Source: Klebsiella michiganensis
GTDB lineage: Bacteria > Pseudomonadota > Gammaproteobacteria > Enterobacterales > Enterobacteriaceae
Assembly (NCBI RefSeq): GCF_002925905.1
Contig: NZ_PRDB01000006.1
Location: 1-64,000 of the forward strand
Direction: 5' to 3'
Length of the DNA: 64,000 nt
The notes below the pieces were generated by a model. The model searched no databases. It saw only the letters and a list, made by a program, of their open reading frames with translations, and had not been told where the DNA came from. The translations under genes were made by a program, and so were the position numbers. Positions 54,327 to 64,000 of this stretch are shown here, piece by piece (the first letter of the stretch is position 1; every line of letters begins with the position of its first letter).

Positions 54327-54926
54327 TTAAACGGCAGGCGCAGCAATAATACGTTTGGCGTGGGCAAGGGCGCTTTCCAGCGGCGTTGCGCTACGCGTAA
54401 TTTTAGCCTGCAGATTCGCCCCCAGCCACAGGGAGTAAAGCACCTGCGAGAGCGTTAAGGCGTCTCCGTCAAACGCAAGGCTGCCCTCCTGACGGCCTTT
54501 CTCCAGCGCGTCGCCGAGGAGAACGATGATCTGGCTGGCGCCTTTATCCATCGCGGTGCGCATATCTTCCGACAGATCGCAGACCTCTGCCGACAGCTTC
54601 ACCGTCAGACAGCCGCTGATGATGCCCTGCTGGCAAAACTGCGTCAGCGTATGCTGATAGTAGGCCAGGAGGCGGTCGCGATAGTTCCCCTCGCCGTGGT
54701 CAAAATGATCGACCAGGCGCTGAAGATATCCGGCGTAGTGATGGTCGAGCAGCGCAACGCCAAAGGCTTCTTTAGAGCGAAAGTAGTGATAGAAAGAGCC
54801 TTTCGGCACCTCCGCTGTTTTCAGCAGTTCGCTCAGACCCATACCGGTAAACCCCCGATGCATGCAGAGCTGCTCGCCGGTGGCCAGGATATGTTCGCGG
54901 GTGTTACATTCACTGTGCTTGTTCAT
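54327..54926 (-). CDS. nemR: TetR-family repressor NemR
   Basis: 199-residue electrophile- and hypochlorite-sensing repressor of nemA and gloA. The start at 54926 ([12 protein letters not shown]) agrees with E. coli; three extra codons are possible to 54935. The TetR helix-turn-helix is '[26 protein letters not shown]'. The redox switch residues Cys106 ('SGCLTVK') and Lys175 ('NLQAKI') are conserved. The operator lies 15 bp upstream of the start. Confidence 0.96.
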   Translation of the reverse strand: MNKHSECNTREHILATGEQLCMHRGFTGMGLSELLKTAEVPKGSFYHYFRSKEAFGVALLDHHYAGYLQRLVDHFDHGEGNYRDRLLAYYQHTLTQFCQQGIISGCLTVKLSAEVCDLSEDMRTAMDKGASQIIVLLGDALEKGRQEGSLAFDGDALTLSQVLYSLWLGANLQAKITRSATPLESALAHAKRIIAAPAV

Positions 54927-54940
54927 GGCGTTCACTGTAA

Positions 54941-54956
54941 TAGACCGATTGGTCTA
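54941..54956. promoter_or_regulatory. NemR operator
   Basis: TAGACCGATTGGTCTA, a perfect 6-bp palindrome with a 4-bp spacer, 15 bp before nemR, matching the known NemR site. It also sits in front of the divergent ydhL. Confidence 0.88.
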
Positions 54957-55068
54957 ATGCAAGTCATAATTAAAAATGCCGCCTGGCGCAGAGGCTGATG
55001 AACAAAATTTGCGTACGGCGGATGAAACGTCTTCAATAAAGAAAGAGATGAGCGGCAGGAGAGGCGAA

Positions 55069-55308
55069 GTGGCTGAACAACTGGAATTCTTCCCGGTACA
55101 GAGTCCGTGCCGGGGGATTTGTCAGTCTGATGAACGCGGCTACTGTCGGGGGTGTATGCGTAGCCGCGACGAGCGTTTCAACTGGCAGAAAATGAGCGAT
55201 GCGCAAAAGCAGGATGTTTTGCGTCTGTGCCGTCAGCGGCTACTGCGCAAATTACGCGCAGCTAAGCAGGATAGTGCGGAAGAACCGCAGCAACCCTCAC
55301 TGTTTTAA
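55069..55308 (+). CDS. ydhL: YdhL, DUF1289 cysteine-rich protein
   Basis: 79 residues, same as E. coli YdhL. GTG start at 55069 behind GGAGAGG; an upstream in-frame ATG at 54976 gives residues unlike the family. Four cysteines in 'PCRGICQSDERGYCRGCMRSRDE' form a DUF1289 Cys-x3-Cys...Cys-x2-Cys zinc- or iron-binding module; the C-terminal half is basic and helical. Function unknown. It is followed by ydhF at 48 bp. Confidence 0.93.
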   Translation: MAEQLEFFPVQSPCRGICQSDERGYCRGCMRSRDERFNWQKMSDAQKQDVLRLCRQRLLRKLRAAKQDSAEEPQQPSLF

Positions 55309-55356
55309 GCCTAAAATTGCGTATACTCAGGGCACTTTTTTATTGAGGAAGCTGTT

Positions 55357-56253
55357 ATGGTTCAGCGTATTGCTATGGCTCCGCAGGGGCCGGAATTCTC
55401 TCGTTTTGTGATGGGCTACTGGCGTCTGATGGACTGGAATATGTCCGCTCAGGCGCTGGTGGGCTTTGTTGAGCAACACCTGGATCTGGGCATTACCACC
55501 ATCGATCATGCCGATATTTACGGTGACTATCGCTGCGAGGCTGCGTTTGGCGAAGCGCTAAAGCTGGCGCCGCATCTGCGCAGCAGGATGGAAATTGTCA
55601 CCAAGTGCGGGATTGCCACGAAAGCGCGGGCGGAAAACACCATCGGCCACTATATTACCGACCGCGACCATATTGTTCTCAGCGCGGAGCAGTCGCTGCG
55701 TAACCTTGCCACCGACCATATTGACCTGCTGCTGATTCATCGTCCGGACCCGCTGATGGATGCGGATGAAGTGGCGGAAGCCTTCCTGGCCCTTCACCAT
55801 AGCGGCAAGGTTCGTCACTTCGGCGTATCGAACTTTACCCCCGCCCAGTTTACCCTGCTGCAGTCGCGCCTGCCGTTTACCCTGGCGACCAACCAGGTGG
55901 AAATTTCTCCGGTTCATCAGCCGCTGCTGCTTGACGGTACGCTGGATCAGCTTCAGCAGCTGCGTATTCGCCCGATGGCCTGGTCCTGCCTCGGCGGCGG
56001 TCGTTTGTTTAACGACGACAGCTTCCAGCCGCTGCGCGATGAGCTGGCGCGCGTTGCTCAGGAGCTGAATGCGGAGAGCATTGAGCAGGTGGTGTATGCC
56101 TGGATCCTGCGCCTGCCGTCGCAGCCGTTGCCGATTATTGGCTCAGGGAAAATGGAGCGCGTGCGTTCCGCGGTGGTGGCCGAAAAGCTGAAGATGTCCC
56201 GCCAGCAGTGGTTCCGTATCCGCAAAGCGGCGTTAGGCTACGACGTTCCGTAA
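55357..56253 (+). CDS. ydhF: Aldo-keto reductase YdhF
   Basis: 298 residues, as in E. coli YdhF. NADPH-dependent reductase with an (alpha/beta)8 barrel. Catalytic tetrad: Asp and Tyr in 'TIDHADIYGDY', Lys in 'IVTKCGI', His in 'LLLIHRPDP'. The C-terminal 'PLPIIGSGKMERVRSAV' is the coenzyme-binding loop typical for AKR. Substrate not known. Monocistronic position between ydhL and sodC. Confidence 0.94.
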   Translation: MVQRIAMAPQGPEFSRFVMGYWRLMDWNMSAQALVGFVEQHLDLGITTIDHADIYGDYRCEAAFGEALKLAPHLRSRMEIVTKCGIATKARAENTIGHYITDRDHIVLSAEQSLRNLATDHIDLLLIHRPDPLMDADEVAEAFLALHHSGKVRHFGVSNFTPAQFTLLQSRLPFTLATNQVEISPVHQPLLLDGTLDQLQQLRIRPMAWSCLGGGRLFNDDSFQPLRDELARVAQELNAESIEQVVYAWILRLPSQPLPIIGSGKMERVRSAVVAEKLKMSRQQWFRIRKAALGYDVP

Positions 56254-56312
56254 ACCCCATCACCTCCGCAATGGCCTACACTTAGTAGCGACAGAGCCAT
56301 TAAGGAGGTGTT

Positions 56313-56834
56313 ATGCAACGATGTATTCTCGCCATACTTACCCTGGCCGCGTGCGCAGGCGCGCAGGCGGCCAGTGAAAGCGTCGATATCAATCTTGTCA
56401 CCAGCCAGAGCGTCGGTCAGGCTATCGGTAGCGTTAAAATCAGCGAAACCGCGAAAGGCCTGGAATTTACGCCAGACCTGAAGGCGCTGCCTCCCGGCGA
56501 GCACGGCTTCCATATCCACGCCAACGGCAGCTGCCAGCCCGCGATTAAAGAGGGTAAAGCCGTCGCCGCTGGCGCAGCAGGCGGGCACTACGATCCGCAA
56601 AAAACCGGTAAGCATGAAGGTCCCGACGGCGCCGGTCACCTCGGCGATCTGCCGTTCCTGGTGGTCAATAACGATGGTAAAGCAACCCAGCCGGTGGTCG
56701 CGCCGCGCTTAAAAACGCTGGATGAGGTTAAAGGGAAGGCGCTGATGATTCATGTGGGGGGCGACAATATGTCCGATAGCCCGCAGCCCCTTGGCGGCGG
56801 CGGCGAGCGGTTCGCCTGCGGCGTGATTAAGTAG
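56313..56834 (+). CDS. sodC: Superoxide dismutase [Cu-Zn]
   Basis: Periplasmic Cu,Zn-SOD, 173 residues. Signal peptide ends near 'AGAQA'. Copper and zinc ligands are visible in '[11 protein letters not shown]', '[25 protein letters not shown]' and 'MIHVGGDN'; the two disulfide cysteines are in 'GSCQPA' and 'RFACGVI'. AAGGAGG precedes the ATG by 6-7 nt. As in E. coli it converges with ydhK; the reading frames overlap by 8 bp, with no terminator between them. Confidence 0.97.
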   Translation: MQRCILAILTLAACAGAQAASESVDINLVTSQSVGQAIGSVKISETAKGLEFTPDLKALPPGEHGFHIHANGSCQPAIKEGKAVAAGAAGGHYDPQKTGKHEGPDGAGHLGDLPFLVVNNDGKATQPVVAPRLKTLDEVKGKALMIHVGGDNMSDSPQPLGGGGERFACGVIK

Positions 56835-58851
56835 TTCTTTCCGTTAAGGTGCCGGCAATGGGCGCCTGCTCCAGCTGCGACAGCGCGCACCACAGTCGCC
56901 AGATAACCGCCGCCAGCTCTTTGGCCGCCGGCTGGTGGTGGTGATTAAGCGCGTAGCAGATGCGCTGCAGCTCCTGCAGCGTCGAGGCGAGTGGCCGCTG
57001 CTGTACCCCGCGCTCGCTCATCACATCCCGCAGCAGGCTGATGCATAAATCGCGCACCTGCGATAGCGGGTCGGAACGGGTTTCCCACTCGCGAAGCTGC
57101 CACACCACGTGGGAACAGTTGAGCAAAACCACGCCCCAGCGCAGCAGCCAGCGGCGCGCCAGCGCATCCTGGCTATTGCTGAGCTGGCTGATGTGGTGAT
57201 AAACCAGCGATTCAAATTCATGCTCGCTATGCTGCGGGCGGCGGCTTAGCTGGTCGACAAAGTGACGCCGTAACGCACGGATATGACGGCGGCTTTTACG
57301 CGCGTCTGAACCCGGGCTGATGATGGCGAACGCCAGCCAGGCAAGGCCGACGCCGATGATTTTGCCCAGATTATCGTTAAGAAACGATGCGTAGTCGTAG
57401 ACCGGCGGGTTGGTCACCGAAATAAACGACCCCATAAAGACAATCAGCTGCCCCCACAGTCCGGCGAGCTTAGGCATCTGGAGTTTCAGCAGCTGCATGG
57501 TGGTCAGCAGGGGAAACAGAAACAGCAGGAACTGCCATAAATCGGTTATCTGCACCATCAGGCCAAACTTCACCACAAAGCTAAAGAGTGAAAGCAGGAT
57601 CAGGGTACGCATCAGCAGCGTTAGTGACTTAAACGGCGAAGGAGAGACCGAATAGAGCACGCAGCAGATCGCCGCCAGGGTCAGGGCTGCGGCGCAGGCC
57701 TGCCATTGGGTGCTAATTCCCCAGGCGCCGACCATCACCAGCGCGCAAAAGGTGCGTACGCCGTTCCATAAGGCTTCGGCCTGATCGGTATGGCGGGCCA
57801 GCGCTGGCGCGGAAGGTACGTTAAATTCGGTTATCGCGCTGGCGTTTTCGATGCGCCTGAGCCAGCGGCTGCTCTCCAGATAGAGACGACAGAAGTAGCG
57901 CAGACGCTTCCAGAAGGCGATATGCCGGTAGTCAGCGTCCGCGGGCGGCGCCAGCGGAGCGATGATGCGGGCAACGCTCAGGGCGTCGGCGTTGGCATGA
58001 GATAACTCGTTGAGCAACGACTCCAGTATCTCGCGGGTGCGGGCGGGCGCGGTGGGCCAGTTGAGCAGCATTCGCCGCAGGCTCGAAATCACGCTGGTCA
58101 TTCGCAGCTGTTGATGCAGCAGGTAGTTCAGCAGCGGATTTTGCCGACGAAAGCGATAGTGGCTCCAGAAGGCCTGAATGCGCAGCAGATTCATGGTCAG
58201 GATTTGCCCGATCACGCTCTCGTGCGCGGTGCGAATGGCATCGGTCGTTTCCGGCACCCACAGCAGGCTGGCGTGTTCCAGCAGGCGCGCATGCATGTTT
58301 TTCAGCGCCGTCAGCAGCGTAGCGCCATCGGAGGTGCTCGGTAAGATCATCATCATCAGCCCGCCGCACAAAATACCGACGATGACTTCGCAGACGCGCG
58401 ACTGGGCGATGGTCCACAGTTCGTTCGCGTCGGTGATATTGATAACCGGGAAAGCGATAATCGCGCAGGTGTAGCCCGCAAGCTGGAAAGCGTAGGCGAC
58501 GTTATTGGTAAACATCGCGCAGGCCCACGTGCAGAGGGCTATCCACGCCGAAATGCTGAACAGAAACAGCCACGGATCGTTGAGCGTATGCCCGGCCAGC
58601 AGCAGCGCCGCGCAGGCGCCGAGCAGGCTGCCGGCAATACGCCCGAAGCTTTTGCTGATCACCCCGCCGACGGTGGGAAAGCTGACCACCGCGGCGGAGG
58701 TCATCGCCCAGTAGGGTTCGTCAAGATTCAGCCAGTAGGCGACGCTCAGCGCCAGGCACATGGCAATCCCGTTACGCAAGGCATAGCGCCACTGCGGACG
58801 GCTGGCCTTAATCCACGGGAGCGAGCGCCACGTCAGAGCCTGCAGCTTCAT
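56827..58851 (-). CDS. ydhK: YdhK, AaeB/FUSC-type efflux inner-membrane protein
   Basis: 674-residue inner-membrane protein of the fusaric acid resistance/aromatic acid exporter family (E. coli YdhK 670). Two blocks of about five or six membrane helices (about residues 25-180 and 360-500) with cytoplasmic domains in between and after. '[42 protein letters not shown]' is the FUSC family start. It forms a pump with the HlyD-type YdhJ and DUF1656 YdhI encoded just upstream (overlap of 1 bp with ydhJ). Export substrate unknown; the operon is divergent from slyA. Confidence 0.94.
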   Translation of the reverse strand: MKLQALTWRSLPWIKASRPQWRYALRNGIAMCLALSVAYWLNLDEPYWAMTSAAVVSFPTVGGVISKSFGRIAGSLLGACAALLLAGHTLNDPWLFLFSISAWIALCTWACAMFTNNVAYAFQLAGYTCAIIAFPVINITDANELWTIAQSRVCEVIVGILCGGLMMMILPSTSDGATLLTALKNMHARLLEHASLLWVPETTDAIRTAHESVIGQILTMNLLRIQAFWSHYRFRRQNPLLNYLLHQQLRMTSVISSLRRMLLNWPTAPARTREILESLLNELSHANADALSVARIIAPLAPPADADYRHIAFWKRLRYFCRLYLESSRWLRRIENASAITEFNVPSAPALARHTDQAEALWNGVRTFCALVMVGAWGISTQWQACAAALTLAAICCVLYSVSPSPFKSLTLLMRTLILLSLFSFVVKFGLMVQITDLWQFLLFLFPLLTTMQLLKLQMPKLAGLWGQLIVFMGSFISVTNPPVYDYASFLNDNLGKIIGVGLAWLAFAIISPGSDARKSRRHIRALRRHFVDQLSRRPQHSEHEFESLVYHHISQLSNSQDALARRWLLRWGVVLLNCSHVVWQLREWETRSDPLSQVRDLCISLLRDVMSERGVQQRPLASTLQELQRICYALNHHHQPAAKELAAVIWRLWCALSQLEQAPIAGTLTERTT

Positions 58852-59747
58852 TATTGCGCGCCGATGGCTACGGTGCAGGTGGTACCGGAGACCAGGATGG
58901 TATCCGGCGGCAAATGATCAAACTCAATACGCACCGGTACGCGCTGGGCAAGTCGGACCCACGGAATATTCGGTTTAATGTTCGCCACCAGATCGCCGCC
59001 GCTCTCCACGCTCTGGTCGACGATGGCGCGTCCGATGCTGCTCACGTGACCCTGTAACTTCTGCTTGCTGCTATAAAGAATGATCTGGGCGCTGTCGCCG
59101 GGACGGATATTGCGCAGTTTCGTTTCTTCAAAATAACCCACCACGTAGAAGGAGCGGCTGTCCACGAGGGCGAAAACCGGGTGGCCAACGGCGGCGTAGT
59201 CGCCAACCCGGGTTGAGAGATTGGTGACCCAGCCGTCAACCGGCGCTTTTATTTCCGTCTGCGTGAGCTGCCATTGGGCGTGATCGAGGGTGGCCTGCGC
59301 CACGCCAACCACGGCCTTAGCGGCTTCGAGGTTGGTCGTGGCGGTATTCAGCGCGGTGTTGGCGTTTTCTAAATCTTCTGCCGAGATAAAGTTCTGTGAA
59401 AGATGACGCCGACGGCTGGCATCGCTGGCGGCTTTTTTCTGTTCTGCCTGCGCGCGGGCGACTTCCGCTTTGGCTTTAGCAAGCTGCGCCCGGGCGTTGA
59501 GCAGGGCGATTTTATAAGGCGTGTCATCGATTCTGAACAGCACGTCTCCCGCTTTAACCAGCTGGTTGTCGCGCACGTTGAGCTGCAGGATGCTGCCGGA
59601 AACCTGGGGCGTGACGCCAACCTGCTCGGCGCGGACCTTGCCGTCGCGGGTCCACGGGGATTGCGTGTAGTAATTCCAGACCAGCCAGGCGGCAATAATA
59701 GCCAGCGCGGCGACCAGCAGCGTGGATAAGTATTTTAGTTTCTTCAT
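58851..59747 (-). CDS. ydhJ: YdhJ, HlyD-type membrane fusion protein
   Basis: 298-residue periplasmic adaptor tied to the inner membrane by one N-terminal helix ('[20 protein letters not shown]'). Lipoyl/barrel-sandwich segments ('[30 protein letters not shown]' and '[21 protein letters not shown]') flank an alpha-helical hairpin (about 80-145, heptad-rich, [16 protein letters not shown]). Partner of YdhK and YdhI in a tripartite-type exporter. ATG 59747 is 10 bp after ydhI. Confidence 0.94.
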   Translation of the reverse strand: MKKLKYLSTLLVAALAIIAAWLVWNYYTQSPWTRDGKVRAEQVGVTPQVSGSILQLNVRDNQLVKAGDVLFRIDDTPYKIALLNARAQLAKAKAEVARAQAEQKKAASDASRRRHLSQNFISAEDLENANTALNTATTNLEAAKAVVGVAQATLDHAQWQLTQTEIKAPVDGWVTNLSTRVGDYAAVGHPVFALVDSRSFYVVGYFEETKLRNIRPGDSAQIILYSSKQKLQGHVSSIGRAIVDQSVESGGDLVANIKPNIPWVRLAQRVPVRIEFDHLPPDTILVSGTTCTVAIGAQ

Positions 59748-59757
59748 GTAATGAACA

Positions 59758-59994
59758 TTACCAGATAGTCAGTAAAACCAGCGCCAGACAGACGGAGAGC
59801 GCAAAGAAGGAGAGGTCCATTAGCAGGGGATGCCAAATCTCGCCTGCATACATCCAGTCCCGCAGCTGGCGGTGGATAATCAACCAGATAAAAAAGCCCA
59901 GCAAAACGGCTTTAAAGACGGGAGGGAAATAGACAGAAGCGCCGAACACCAGGTCCTGGAGCGACAATCCGGCAGTGTTAAGACTCAGTTTCAC
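59758..59994 (-). CDS. ydhI: YdhI, DUF1656 small membrane protein
   Basis: 78 residues, equal to E. coli YdhI. GTG at 59994 fits the family start (MKLSLNTAG) with AAGGA upstream; a TTG two codons earlier is possible. Two membrane helices, with the DUF1656 signature '[19 protein letters not shown]' at the N terminus. Such proteins accompany AaeA/AaeB-type exporters. First gene of ydhIJK, divergent from slyA across a SlyA-box-containing gap; E. coli reports suggest SlyA control of this operon. Confidence 0.93.
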   Translation of the reverse strand: MKLSLNTAGLSLQDLVFGASVYFPPVFKAVLLGFFIWLIIHRQLRDWMYAGEIWHPLLMDLSFFALSVCLALVLLTIW

Positions 59995-60143
59995 AAGCAA
60001 AAATCCTTTGCCGTTGCAGGAAGAATGTTCAGGTTATGCGATTATTCACATTGTAAATCATTGTTCTGATTTTAGTGAATCGGGTAATTCATTTGTTTTG
60101 GTAATTTAAATGCTGCACACTATTCTAAAATCAGTATAATAAC

Positions 60144-60155
60144 TTAGCAAGCTAA
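60144..60155. promoter_or_regulatory. SlyA box in the ydhI-slyA gap
   Basis: TTAGCAAGCTAA, the exact SlyA consensus, 10 bp before the slyA start and on top of the promoter region. It probably gives autoregulation and control of the divergent ydhIJK operon. Confidence 0.85.
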
Positions 60156-60165
60156 TTATAAGGAG

Positions 60166-60606
60166 ATGAAATTGGAATCGCCACTTGGTTCTGATCTGGC
60201 ACGTTTGGTGCGCGTCTGGCGCGCGCTAATCGACCATCGCCTGAAACCTCTGGAGTTAACGCAGACGCACTGGGTCACGCTGCATAACATTCACCAGCTG
60301 CCGCCTGAACAGTCGCAGATTCAGCTGGCGAAAGCCATTGGTATTGAGCAGCCGTCGCTGGTTCGCACGCTCGACCAGCTGGAGGAGAAAGGGCTTATTT
60401 CTCGCCAGACCTGTGCTAACGATCGGCGGGCAAAACGTATCAAGCTTACCGAAAAAGCCGAGCCTCTGATCAACGAAATGGAAGAGGTTATCGGCAAAAC
60501 GCGTGATGAGATTCTGGCCGGCGTATCTAAGGAAGAGGTGGAAACGCTGCTTAATTTGATTCGTAAACTTGAACACAATATTCTCGATCTCCAGGCAAAA
60601 GATTGA
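60166..60606 (+). CDS. slyA: Transcriptional regulator SlyA (MarR family)
   Basis: 146-residue dimeric winged-helix protein that antagonises H-NS and regulates envelope, virulence and efflux genes. Sequence follows E. coli SlyA nearly throughout: '[40 protein letters not shown]' and the wing '[37 protein letters not shown]'. ATG at 60166 has AAGGAG 5-6 nt upstream. A strong terminator follows. Confidence 0.98.
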   Translation: MKLESPLGSDLARLVRVWRALIDHRLKPLELTQTHWVTLHNIHQLPPEQSQIQLAKAIGIEQPSLVRTLDQLEEKGLISRQTCANDRRAKRIKLTEKAEPLINEMEEVIGKTRDEILAGVSKEEVETLLNLIRKLEHNILDLQAKD

Positions 60607-60613
60607 CCTTAGC

Positions 60614-60646
60614 GAGGCCTTGAGGACTCTCAAGGCCTCTTTTTTG
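60614..60646 (+). terminator. Terminator of slyA
   Basis: Perfect 11-bp stem GAGGCCTTGAG / CTCAAGGCCTC with loop GACT, followed by T6. Confidence 0.95.
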
Positions 60647-60647
60647 T

Positions 60648-62000
60648 TTATTCACGCCAGACCACTACGCGGTTACGCCCGCTGTTTTTCGCTTCGTACA
60701 TCGCGGTATCCGCGCGCTTAACGCACTCTTCTGCCGAAACGTGCGCATCCTGCGTGGTGAACACGCCCATACTGATGGTCATTCTCTCCGGTAATCCCTC
60801 CTGCTTCTCGCTGACCGACAGGCGGATACGTTCGGCGATTGCCAGCGCTTCGTTGGCGCCGATATTCACCAGCAGCACGGCAAACTCTTCCCCGCCGATA
60901 CGCGCGGCAATGTCCTCCTGGCGCACGTTGTTCTGCAACACGCTGGCAGCAAACTGAATCACCTTATCTCCCTGCACGTGACCGTAGGTGTCGTTGATGC
61001 GCTTAAAGCGATCGAGGTCGCAGACGATAACCGACAGCGGCTGTGAAGCGGAAGCCTTCGACAATCGCTGAGTCAGGGTGTCATAGAAATAGCTGCGGTT
61101 ATACAGCCGGGTCAGGGGATCGCGAATCGAGTTCTGGTAAGAGCGGACGTATCTTTCGTTTGATTCACGATAGAGTATAAAAACGTCACCAAGTAGAATT
61201 AAAATCAGAAACAGGGTGCTCAGCGTTTCAAAAAGCCGCGCCTGGTTCCAGGAGTGAGCGTTACCGCTAACCGTGGAGAGCAGCACCAGCAGCGTAAAGA
61301 TATAGGCGGTACAAAAAAAAGCGCCGCTGTACCAGAATATATTACGCAGCCGAGTCAGGCCGATCAGTAAAATCAGCGTTAATGACCATATTATAATTAA
61401 TAGCCAGCCAATGCGATTATGCCATAGTGGCGTAAAGGTGTAGGTTAGATTGTCAATGAATTCAATGCTTAGCAACGGCGAGTTGCTTGAATGAACCCAC
61501 GATAATATGAGCGTTGCGCTGATAAAAATAAAACAACTACTGAGCACCGCACCGTGAATTTTTCTTGAGTGGCCGGTAATGTGTCGGATGCGATATAAAA
61601 CAATTGAGGTTATAAATAAAACAGCCATCATCACGTTGCGGAAAAAATAAAAAACCAGCGCGTCATTTTGATTGATCTCGCGCCCCTGAGCACAGACCAG
61701 CCAGTCGGGATAGCTGCCTATCGTTCCCAGCATCAGCAGGGCCGAGCAGGTAAACGCGAAGGCTATCGGGGCCAGGTACAGTTGATTTTTATCACACAGT
61801 TATTTCATGCCCATAAAGCAGGCAATCATAATATGAAAGCCCATCAGTGAAATAGTCAGCACGGGGAAAAGCATGGATGATGTTGTAGAAATACGATGAA
61901 TTAATGAGGTGGTAATAAAATTAACCACAGCAATAGAAAGACTGCACGCGATAGCGTAAATAAATATCCGATAGGGTAAGCTTTTTATATTAACGCGCAT
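60648..62000 (-). pseudogene. Membrane diguanylate cyclase split by an in-frame stop (MASE4-like + GGDEF)
   Basis: A reading frame of about 450 codons is broken by a TAA at 61802-61800. Before it, 66 residues from ATG 62000 (MRVNIKSLPYRIF...) form two membrane helices and end 'CFMGMK'. After it, the same frame continues directly as 'LCDKNQLYLAPIAFAF' and on through more helices (a MASE4-like sensor), then a full GGDEF domain with 'DLDRFKRINDTYGH' and the active-site motif 'RIGGEEFAVLL', ending 60648. An ATG at 61733 (361 residues) could restart synthesis and still include four or more helices and the GGDEF domain. No frame change is needed to join the parts, so a single nonsense change explains it. 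The intact enzyme would make cyclic di-GMP. Confidence 0.85.
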
Positions 62001-62197
62001 AGTCAACATCCCTGAAAAATGCGAAGGTAAAACGACAGAATTGCCGCAATGTTTAAATAATACTGGCTGGAGAATACTTGATGGTGACGGGCGGAATATT
62101 GCGCGGGCGCAAATTAGTGCATGTATGAAAGAAAAATATAAATATATATGAATTATTTATTTACGCTGGGAAAATAATACGTATTTTATATCAATAA

Positions 62198-62215
62198 GCG
62201 GCCCGTCCGGGCCGC
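62198..62215 (-). terminator. Terminator-like hairpin after slyB
   Basis: GCGGCCC-GTCC-GGGCCGC perfect 7-bp stem; on the minus strand the tail is TTATTGATAT, a poor U-tract. Located 11-29 bp beyond the slyB stop. Confidence 0.6.
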
Positions 62216-62226
62216 AGAGAGAAGAT

Positions 62227-62694
62227 TTAGCGCGGGGAGACCGTCACCTGGCTGCCGCTGCCGGCAATGGCTACGCGCTGGCCGACGGAGAACGGCGTGC
62301 TGCCTTGCTTCTGCACGACCATGATGGTGTTACCGTCATCTTTGCGGATTTCCAGCTCAACGCCCTGAGTTTTGTTCATCGCGCCCTGTACGCCCTGACC
62401 GGCTACGCCGCCGGCGACAGCGCCTGCCGCCGTTGCCAGGGAGCGACCCGTGCCGCCGCCAATGGTGTTACCGAGGAAGCCGCCGAGCACCGCGCCGCCG
62501 ATAGCGCCGATGGCGTTGCTGTCATCTCCGCCCTGAATCTGCACCGCACGGGTATGCACAATGGTGCCGTAGGTCACGCTCTGGACCTGTTTGGCTTCAG
62601 ATGCGGAGTAAACATCGCCGGACAGGCCGCTGCTGCTGACGCAGCCTGCAAGCGTAAAACCAATCATCGAGACAGCCAAAACACGTAAAATCAT
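62227..62694 (-). CDS. slyB: Outer-membrane lipoprotein SlyB
   Basis: 155-residue lipoprotein of the Pcp/SlyB family. Signal II: lipobox 'LAGC' with Cys18. A glycine-zipper stretch 'GAIGGAVLGGFLGNTIGGG...GAVAGGVAGQG' (about 60-105) forms a membrane-associated hairpin. C-terminal domain 'LEIRKDDGNTIMVVQKQG'. It is a PhoP-regulated envelope protein that stabilises outer-membrane proteins under stress in E. coli and Salmonella. A matching PhoP box lies upstream. Confidence 0.97.
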   Translation of the reverse strand: MILRVLAVSMIGFTLAGCVSSSGLSGDVYSASEAKQVQSVTYGTIVHTRAVQIQGGDDSNAIGAIGGAVLGGFLGNTIGGGTGRSLATAAGAVAGGVAGQGVQGAMNKTQGVELEIRKDDGNTIMVVQKQGSTPFSVGQRVAIAGSGSQVTVSPR

Positions 62695-62801
62695 TTATGA
62701 ATCTCCTGTTCACCAAGAAGCGTTCTGTTGAACTTCCTTGTAGCCAATTATATGGCATTTAAGCGTCTGCTGGCATAGCAGATGCAACGACTATACAAAA
62801 A

Positions 62802-62836
62802 ATAATAATCAGAGTCGTCTCAACCTAAACTAAACA
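62802..62836 (-). promoter_or_regulatory. PhoP box and promoter of slyB
   Basis: On the minus strand TGTTTA (62836-62831), 5 bp, GGTTGA (62825-62820; one mismatch to GGTTTA), then 12 bp to TATTAT (62807-62802) as -10. This is the class II arrangement for PhoP-activated promoters, and slyB is a known PhoP target. Confidence 0.7.
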
Positions 62837-62965
62837 CAAGTTCTTTACCCTAAGAACCGGCAGCGCTGCTTGTATTGTTAAAAAGTATTATAGCAGCGTA
62901 GCTTTGCCCCCTCGTTTATGATGGAGTGTGGGGATATACGAGAGTCATGGAATGAAGGAAAGCGT

Positions 62966-64000
62966 ATGAAATCAGGCCGCTTTATCGGCGTTATGTCCGG
63001 CACCAGCCTTGATGGTGTTGATGTTGTTCTCGCAGCAATTAATGAAAATCTGGTTGCCCAGCAGGCCAGCCTGACCTATCCCATCCCCATCGCGATTAAA
63101 GAAGATATCCTGGCCATCTGCCAGGGGCAGCCGCTGACTCTTTCGCAGCTGGGGCGTCTCGATACGCGCCTGGGACGCCTATTTGCCGATGCGGTTCTGG
63201 CATTGATGGCTCAGGAAAAGCTTAAGGCGGCGGACATCATCGCTATCGGCTGCCACGGCCAAACGGTCTGGCATGAGCCAGCAGGCGATGCGCCGCATAC
63301 TCTGCAGATTGGCGACAATAACCAGATTGCCGCGCATACCGGCGTGACGGTGGTCGGGGACTTTCGCCGTCGCGATATGGCGCTCGGCGGGCAGGGCGCG
63401 CCGCTGGTCCCGGCGTTCCACCACGCGCTGCTGGCGCACCCGGTTGAGCGTCGAATGGTTCTCAATATTGGCGGGATCGCCAACCTCTCTTTGCTGGCGC
63501 CAGGTCTGCCGGTGCGCGGCTACGACACCGGCCCGGGCAACATGCTGATGGATGCGTGGGTCTGGCGTCAGTGCGGTAAACCCTTCGATAAAGACGCACA
63601 GTGGGCCAGCGAGGGTAAAATTGTGCTGCCGTTGCTGCAGGATATGCTAAGCGATCCGTGGTTTGCGCTGCCGGCGCCAAAGAGCACCGGTCGTGAATAC
63701 TTTAACTACGGTTGGCTGTCGCAGCATCTGGCGCGTTATCCGGGGCTTCGCGCCCAGGACGTTCAGGCGACCCTTGCGGAGCTGACCGCCGTCAGCATCA
63801 GTGAACAGGTGCTGCTCAGCGGGGGATGTGAACGTCTGTTGGTATGCGGCGGCGGGGCGCGCAATCCGCTTCTGATGGCCCGTCTGGCGGCGCTGCTGCC
63901 GGGAACCGAGGTATCGACGACCGATGAGGCGGGGATCAGCGGTGATGATATGGAGGCGCTGGCTTTCGCATGGCTGGCGTGGCGGACGCTTGCCGGACTA
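62966..64000 (+). CDS. anmK: Anhydro-N-acetylmuramic acid kinase (partial, 3' end outside window)
   Basis: Cytoplasmic recycling kinase that opens and phosphorylates 1,6-anhydro-MurNAc to MurNAc-6-phosphate. 345 codons are present of about 369, the frame open to the edge. ASKHA-fold motifs: '[16 protein letters not shown]' (phosphate 1), '[11 protein letters not shown]', '[15 protein letters not shown]', '[11 protein letters not shown]', and '[21 protein letters not shown]' (adenosine). AAGGAAAG lies 6 nt before ATG 62966. Next to slyB as in E. coli, divergent from it. Confidence 0.96.
   Translation, partial: MKSGRFIGVMSGTSLDGVDVVLAAINENLVAQQASLTYPIPIAIKEDILAICQGQPLTLSQLGRLDTRLGRLFADAVLALMAQEKLKAADIIAIGCHGQTVWHEPAGDAPHTLQIGDNNQIAAHTGVTVVGDFRRRDMALGGQGAPLVPAFHHALLAHPVERRMVLNIGGIANLSLLAPGLPVRGYDTGPGNMLMDAWVWRQCGKPFDKDAQWASEGKIVLPLLQDMLSDPWFALPAPKSTGREYFNYGWLSQHLARYPGLRAQDVQATLAELTAVSISEQVLLSGGCERLLVCGGGARNPLLMARLAALLPGTEVSTTDEAGISGDDMEALAFAWLAWRTLAGL

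Noticed and set aside
60648..62000. Frameshift explanation for the split cyclase
   Set aside because: Both halves are in the same frame across the TAA, so a single stop codon explains the break without any insertion or deletion.

Overview
The window is a contiguous stretch of enterobacterial chromosome. Its right third (about 40.4-64 kb) carries the housekeeping order known from Escherichia coli: tRNA-Val, mdtK, ribE, cfa, punC/punR, purR, ynhF, ydhP, sodB, mepH, grxD, rnt, gloA, nemA, nemR, ydhL, ydhF, sodC, ydhK/J/I, slyA, slyB, anmK. The left two thirds are accessory. A PQQ-dependent dehydrogenase, a sucrose/trehalose-type PTS with a ScrY-like porin, katN beside yciGFE and a third tRNA-Val(GAC) gene all point to the Klebsiella/Raoultella/Kosakonia side of the Enterobacteriaceae. 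The species cannot be fixed by reading alone.

Layout. 1-4.3 kb: a chaperone-usher fimbrial operon (minus strand; usher cut by the window edge) with a FimB-type recombinase upstream. 4.7-7.1 kb: a membrane PQQ dehydrogenase. 7.2-16.7 kb: one minus-strand cluster joining an SfnB-type flavin monooxygenase, a MetNIQ-like ABC importer and a complete peptide/nickel-type ABC importer, which looks like a sulfur-source scavenging locus. 17-22.3 kb: a run of single genes (CAT-type acetyltransferase, VOC protein, DeoR regulator, LysE exporter, carbonic anhydrase, MBL-fold hydrolase, SDR). 22.6-24.8 kb: an OB-fold periplasmic protein, a 49-residue polar protein and a large FAD/NAD(P) protein. 25-30.8 kb: an alpha-glucoside catabolic locus (porin, EIIBC, GH13 glucosidase, LacI regulator) with matching operators. 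31.2-40 kb: a stress-type cluster (small membrane protein, YetF-like protein, PncC-like amidase, SDR, trehalose-synthase-like GH13, cyanide-insensitive-type bd oxidase, Mn catalase KatN, YciE/F/G).

The core part combines purine control (PurR, PunR, PunC), membrane and electrophile defence (Cfa, NemA, GloA, SodB, SodC, GrxD), an efflux operon (ydhIJK) divergent from slyA, and cell-wall recycling (AnmK). Several regulatory sites are readable: two PurR boxes, a SlyA box before slyA and an identical one between punC and cfa, a NemR operator and a PhoP box before slyB.

The main unexpected observations are an in-frame ochre codon splitting a membrane diguanylate cyclase next to slyA, the exact SlyA box framed by an inverted repeat upstream of cfa, the composite sulfur cluster, and mutually exclusive hairpins in two leaders. 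No CRISPR array, insertion sequence or prophage was seen.
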